From assembly GCA_030616665.1 (NCBI GenBank), contig JAUWWX010000041.1, positions 1 through 7,474 of the forward strand: DNA of 7,474 nucleotides, in the 5' to 3' direction. This DNA comes from an archaeon. GTDB taxonomy: Archaea > Iainarchaeota > Iainarchaeia > Iainarchaeales > GCA-2688035. This document shows positions 4,985 through 7,474 of this stretch, piece after piece (within the stretch, counting starts at the first letter, position 1; every line of letters starts with the position of its first letter). Under the pieces are notes generated by a model. It had not been told where the DNA came from and did no database searches. It was given only the letters and a program-made list of their open reading frames with translations. The translations under genes and the position numbers were made by a program.

Positions 4985-5890
4985 ATGCCTGAGTTGGTTG
5001 TCTTTGGCAGCGTTGCATTCGACTCCATTAAGACGCCCTTTGGCTCGGTTGAAAAGACTTTGGGGGGCAGCGGCACGTACGCAAGCGTTGCAGCAAGCTT
5101 TTTCTCAAAGCCCGGGATTGTCAGCGCGGTTGGCAGCGACTTTCCAACAGCGGAAATGGATTTTTTAAAAAGCAGGGGAATTGACCTGAAAGGGCTTGAG
5201 CTTAAGCAGGGCAAAACATTCCACTGGAGTGGAGAGTATGGCTTGGACATAAATGCTGCAAAAACCATTAAGACTGAGTTCAACGTCTTGGCTGATTTTA
5301 AGCCGCAGCTTCCGGCAGAGTACACGAAAGCTGATTTCCTTCTGCTTGGGAACAACAACCCAGAAATGCAGCTGGATGTTCTGGGGCAGATGAGCAAAAA
5401 GCCGCTGCTGGTTATTGCGGACACAATGAATATATACATTGAAAAGCAGAGGGACAAGGTTTTGCAAGTTGTGGAAGAGGCGGACATCTGCCTTTTGAAT
5501 GACAGCGAGGCAAGGCTTCTCTTTAAGACGCCAAGCCTTGTTGCAGCATCTAAGGAAATTCTGAAGCTGAACAGCGAGCTGTCAATCATAAAGAAGGGCG
5601 AGCACGGCGCATTGCTCTCAACCGCAAAAGGCTGCTTTGTTGCCCCAGGCTACCCATTGGAAAACCTGGTTGACCCCACAGGCTGCGGGGACTGCTTTGC
5701 CGGCGCATTAATGGGCTTCCTTGCAAAGGAGGGCAGGGTCTCAGAGGACTTGATGAGAAAAGCCATTATTTATGGCTCGGTAGTTGCGTCCCTTAACGCA
5801 GAGGGAATGGGGCTTGAAAAACTGAGGGAAATAACGCTTGATGATATTAATAAAAGGTTTAACGAGTTCAAGGAAATTGTGAGGTTTTAG
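4985..5890 (+). CDS. PfkB/ribokinase-family kinase, putative adenosine or nucleoside kinase
   Basis: 301 residues, typical for PfkB. The start GSVAFDSIKTPFG (8-20) and LGGSGTYASVAAS (26-38) match a subgroup usually annotated simply as sugar kinase, with a conserved KTFHWSGEY at 77-85 and NxNxPEMQLDVL around 123-133. The second PfkB signature is DPTGCGDCFAG (230-240); D236 is the catalytic base and the usual GAGD appears as GCGD. ATP-side motifs NDSEA (172-176) and KKGEHG (203-208) are present. The substrate cannot be read from sequence. Lying between adk and ahcY (22 nt to ahcY), an adenosine kinase role makes sense: it would take the adenosine released by AhcY and make AMP for Adk. Ribokinase-like sugar kinase or a broader nucleoside kinase is the alternative. 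Family confidence is high, substrate confidence low. Confidence 0.88.
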   Translation: MPELVVFGSVAFDSIKTPFGSVEKTLGGSGTYASVAASFFSKPGIVSAVGSDFPTAEMDFLKSRGIDLKGLELKQGKTFHWSGEYGLDINAAKTIKTEFNVLADFKPQLPAEYTKADFLLLGNNNPEMQLDVLGQMSKKPLLVIADTMNIYIEKQRDKVLQVVEEADICLLNDSEARLLFKTPSLVAASKEILKLNSELSIIKKGEHGALLSTAKGCFVAPGYPLENLVDPTGCGDCFAGALMGFLAKEGRVSEDLMRKAIIYGSVVASLNAEGMGLEKLREITLDDINKRFNEFKEIVRF

Positions 5891-5900
5891 GTTTTTTGAA

Positions 5901-5908
5901 GGGGTTGG
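5901..5908 (+). promoter_or_regulatory. G-rich ribosome site of ahcY
   Basis: GGGGTTGG, with the G run ending 8 nt before the ATG at 5913. It nearly repeats the site before adk (GGGGGTTGG at 4264-4272). Confidence 0.5.
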
Positions 5909-5912
5909 TTTT

Positions 5913-7166
5913 ATGGCATTTGAGGTAAAAGACGAAGGGCTTGCGAAACAGGGAGAGATGAACATTGAGTATGCGGATCAAAACATGCCTGCGCTGCGCG
6001 AGATAAGGAAGCGGTTTGAGAAAGAAAAGCCATTGAAGGGAATGCGCATTGGAATGGCTTTGCATGTTACAAAGGAAACAGCCAGCTTGGTTAGAACACT
6101 TATTGCCGGCGGTGCAGAGGTTGCGATAACCGGCTGTAACCCCTTGTCAACGCAGGACTACGTTGCGGCCGCGCTTGCCAAGGAGGGAGTGAATGTCTTT
6201 GCCTACAAGGGAGAAACCAAAGAGGACTACTATCGCTTCCTTAACAAGGTGTTGGATTTTAAGCCAAACGCAACGGTTGATGATGGCTGCGACCTCATTT
6301 CGGAAATTCATTCAAAGAGGCCAGAGCTGTTGAAAGACCTCATAGTTGGCACGGAAGAGACGACAACTGGCGTGATAAGGCTTAGGGCAATGGAAAAGGA
6401 CCGCGCCCTAAAATACCCCATAATTGCTGTTAATGACAACAAGACAAAGCACCTTTTTGACAACTTTCTGGGAACAGGCCAGAGCACAATGGACGGCATA
6501 ATGAGGGCAACAAATGTCTTGTTTGCAGGCAAAAGAGTTGTTGTATGCGGTTACGGTGACTGCGGCAAGGGAGTGACAGGCAGGGCAAAAGGCCTTTTGG
6601 CAAACGTTATAGTGTGCGAAACAAATCCTATAAGAGCATTGCAGGCAAAACACGATGGCTTCAGGGTAATGCCAATTGCCAAAGCAGCTGAAATCGGGGA
6701 CATTTTTATTACCGTAACAGGGGACAAGCACGTAATCAGCGTAGAGCACATAAAGAAAATGCGCAACGGCACGATTTTGGCAAACGCAGGCCACTTCGAC
6801 TGCGAAATAGACGTTGCAGGCCTTGAAAAGGAAGCAAAGGGCAAGAAGCGCATTAGATGGCAGCTTGACGAATACGTTTTGGGAAACGGAAACAAGGTTT
6901 ATTTGTGCGCAGAAGGCAGATTGGTAAACCTTGCCGCAGCAGAAGGACACCCCTCAGAGGTAATGGACCTCTCATTCTGTGGGCAGGTGCTTGCACTTGA
7001 ATACGGAATAAAAAACAAAGGCAAGCTAAAACCAGGAGTACACCTTTTGCCAGAAGAAGTTGACCAAAGCATTGCAGAACTGAAGCTAAAGGCAATGAAC
7101 ATAGAGATTGACGAGCTGACAGAAGAGCAGAAAAAGTATCTTGAGAGCTGGCAGGAAGGCACCTGA
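5913..7166 (+). CDS. ahcY: S-adenosylhomocysteine hydrolase (adenosylhomocysteinase)
   Basis: 417 residues, the shorter form common in archaea and some thermophilic bacteria. It reversibly hydrolyses S-adenosylhomocysteine to homocysteine and adenosine with tightly bound NAD, removing the product inhibitor of methyltransferases. Motifs: LHVTKETA (50-57), NPLSTQDYVAAAL (76-88; the family more often has two Asp before VAAAL), TEETTTGVIRL (147-157), VNDNKTKHLFDN and GTGQS (173-191), the NAD-binding GYGDCGKG (213-220) and NAGHFDCEID (291-300). It ends in YLESWQEGT, the archaeal-style terminus, without the C-terminal Lys/Tyr extension of the eukaryotic and many bacterial enzymes. It follows pfkB by 22 nt and is probably co-transcribed with it. 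Complete, with no disrupted motif. Confidence 0.96.
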   Translation: MAFEVKDEGLAKQGEMNIEYADQNMPALREIRKRFEKEKPLKGMRIGMALHVTKETASLVRTLIAGGAEVAITGCNPLSTQDYVAAALAKEGVNVFAYKGETKEDYYRFLNKVLDFKPNATVDDGCDLISEIHSKRPELLKDLIVGTEETTTGVIRLRAMEKDRALKYPIIAVNDNKTKHLFDNFLGTGQSTMDGIMRATNVLFAGKRVVVCGYGDCGKGVTGRAKGLLANVIVCETNPIRALQAKHDGFRVMPIAKAAEIGDIFITVTGDKHVISVEHIKKMRNGTILANAGHFDCEIDVAGLEKEAKGKKRIRWQLDEYVLGNGNKVYLCAEGRLVNLAAAEGHPSEVMDLSFCGQVLALEYGIKNKGKLKPGVHLLPEEVDQSIAELKLKAMNIEIDELTEEQKKYLESWQEGT

Positions 7167-7196
7167 GCCAGTTTCCCAAAGGCCCTAAGAAAACCA

Positions 7197-7203
7197 TTAA
7201 ATA
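7197..7203 (+). promoter_or_regulatory. TATA-like box of scpA (leaderless)
   Basis: TTAAATA is centred 27 nt before the ATG at 7227, the distance expected when transcription starts at the start codon. No Shine-Dalgarno site precedes the ATG, so scpA is probably leaderless with its own promoter. The T run 7207-7211 between box and gene could also help terminate the upstream transcript. Confidence 0.5.
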
Positions 7204-7226
7204 CCCTTTTTCAGCTAATTCTTGTT

Positions 7227-7474
7227 ATGCCTGCTAAGCCATTGGAAGAGTGTATACCAGAAAGTGAATTGGACAGCCTCCAAGCCGTTCCAGTGGGCAA
7301 AGAGAAGGAATACTTGGTGGATTTGATTGACCAGCCTGCCTGGAAAACCATTCTGATTGAGCTGGTGAAACGCAACAAGATGGACCCGTGGAACATCGAT
7401 GTAGTCGGGCTTGCGAACTTGTACTGGCAGAAGATCCAGCAATTGGAGAGGCATGATTTGAGGGTTCCAGCCAA
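7227..7474 (+). CDS. scpA: Segregation and condensation protein A (ScpA), N-terminal part
   Basis: 82 codons and two further bases are visible before the right edge cuts the gene. After a variable N-terminus (1-22) the sequence YLVDLIDQPAWKTIL (26-40), LVKRNKMDPWNIDVV (43-57) and the LRVPA stretch at the edge match the kleisin N-terminal region of archaeal ScpA, where DLIxQPAWKxIL and KMDPWDIDV are typical. ScpA bridges SMC heads in the SMC-ScpAB condensin that organises and segregates the chromosome; the N-terminal part seen here is the one that contacts the SMC neck. The gene starts 60 nt after ahcY with a promoter-like box of its own, so it probably begins a new unit, often with smc as a neighbour in archaea. 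The C-terminal winged-helix part is outside the window. Confidence 0.87.
   Translation, partial: MPAKPLEECIPESELDSLQAVPVGKEKEYLVDLIDQPAWKTILIELVKRNKMDPWNIDVVGLANLYWQKIQQLERHDLRVPA

Larger units (their letters stand above)
4893..4988 (+). repeat. Duplicated adk 3' end / coupling junction
   Basis: 4893-4936 (44 nt) and 4944-4988 (45 nt) align with one single-base gap and about 35 matching positions; exact cores are AATGCTGAAAA and TAAAATGC. Copy 1 is the last 12 codons of adk with its TAA stop; copy 2 sits 51 nt downstream and ends at the start codon of pfkB. In one frame copy 2 still reads MANAEK as adk does, then the one-base insertion changes the frame. Both copies have a GA/GG-rich ribosome-site-like stretch (GAAGGAG 4916-4922; GGAGGAG 4968-4974) exactly 10 nt before an ATG. 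Confidence 0.7.

Noticed and set aside
4944..5168. GTG-started frame overlapping the start of pfkB, beginning MANAEK
   Set aside because: The similarity to the adk C-terminus comes from the duplicated junction; beyond it the frame is only an alternative reading of pfkB.
5882..5912. AGGTTTT repeated in tandem across the pfkB stop (5882-5888 and 5889-5895), with a third TGGTTTT
   Set aside because: It fits the stop-spanning pattern but is short, low in complexity and only 7 nt offset, so I did not count it as a further case.
7157..7189. Possible echo of the ahcY end: AAGGCACCTGAG and AAGGCCCTAAG about 23 nt later
   Set aside because: It is too short and imperfect to separate from chance.
1..7474. 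Recoded TGA, because TGA lies between two in-frame copies of the aIF5A tail
   Set aside because: No gene here has an internal TGA, and TGA ends the phasin-like gene and ahcY where their families normally end.

Overview
This window looks like a piece of an archaeal chromosome. It contains an archaeal translation factor 5A tail, a DUF63 membrane protein (a family I know only from Archaea), a Trm5-like methyltransferase, a short-type S-adenosylhomocysteine hydrolase and the start of an archaeal ScpA. Several starts have TATA-like A/T boxes about 25-30 nt upstream and little or no leader. The adenylate kinase is of the bacterial type with a zinc-binding LID, and genes are tightly packed. A DPANN-type lineage such as Diapherotrites or Micrarchaeota would fit, but that placement is an inference. 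I see no mobile element, CRISPR array, tRNA or rRNA.

Layout. Positions 1-132 are the C-terminal end of aIF5A, cut by the left edge. Positions 133-352 are non-coding and carry two pairs of direct repeats and likely promoter signals. Next comes a two-gene unit (353-2456): a small PhaF/phasin-like protein with a histone-H1-like basic tail, then an AarF/UbiB-type ABC1 atypical kinase with two C-terminal membrane helices. A DUF63 gene converges on it from the minus strand (2496-3329). DUF63 shares a 46-bp divergent promoter region with a plus-strand run: a Trm5-like methyltransferase (3376-4239), adenylate kinase (4275-4931), a PfkB-family kinase (4985-5890) and S-adenosylhomocysteine hydrolase (5913-7166). 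The window ends inside scpA (from 7227).

How the genes fit together. The adk-pfkB-ahcY run reads as a byproduct-recycling module for SAM-dependent methylation. AhcY splits S-adenosylhomocysteine into homocysteine and adenosine, the PfkB kinase would phosphorylate adenosine to AMP, and Adk converts AMP to ADP. A SAM-dependent methyltransferase sits just upstream. The adenosine-kinase role is inferred from position and needs testing.

The least expected signal is structural. Three gene 3' ends (aIF5A, DUF63 and adk) have an imperfect direct repeat that includes the stop codon and recurs 43-51 nt further downstream. At the adk end the duplicated unit also carries a Shine-Dalgarno-like stretch and the junction TAAAATG, so it copies a whole translational-coupling site. 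A 16-codon mini-ORF fits exactly in between. I cannot say from one window whether this is a mutational habit of the genome or a functional arrangement.
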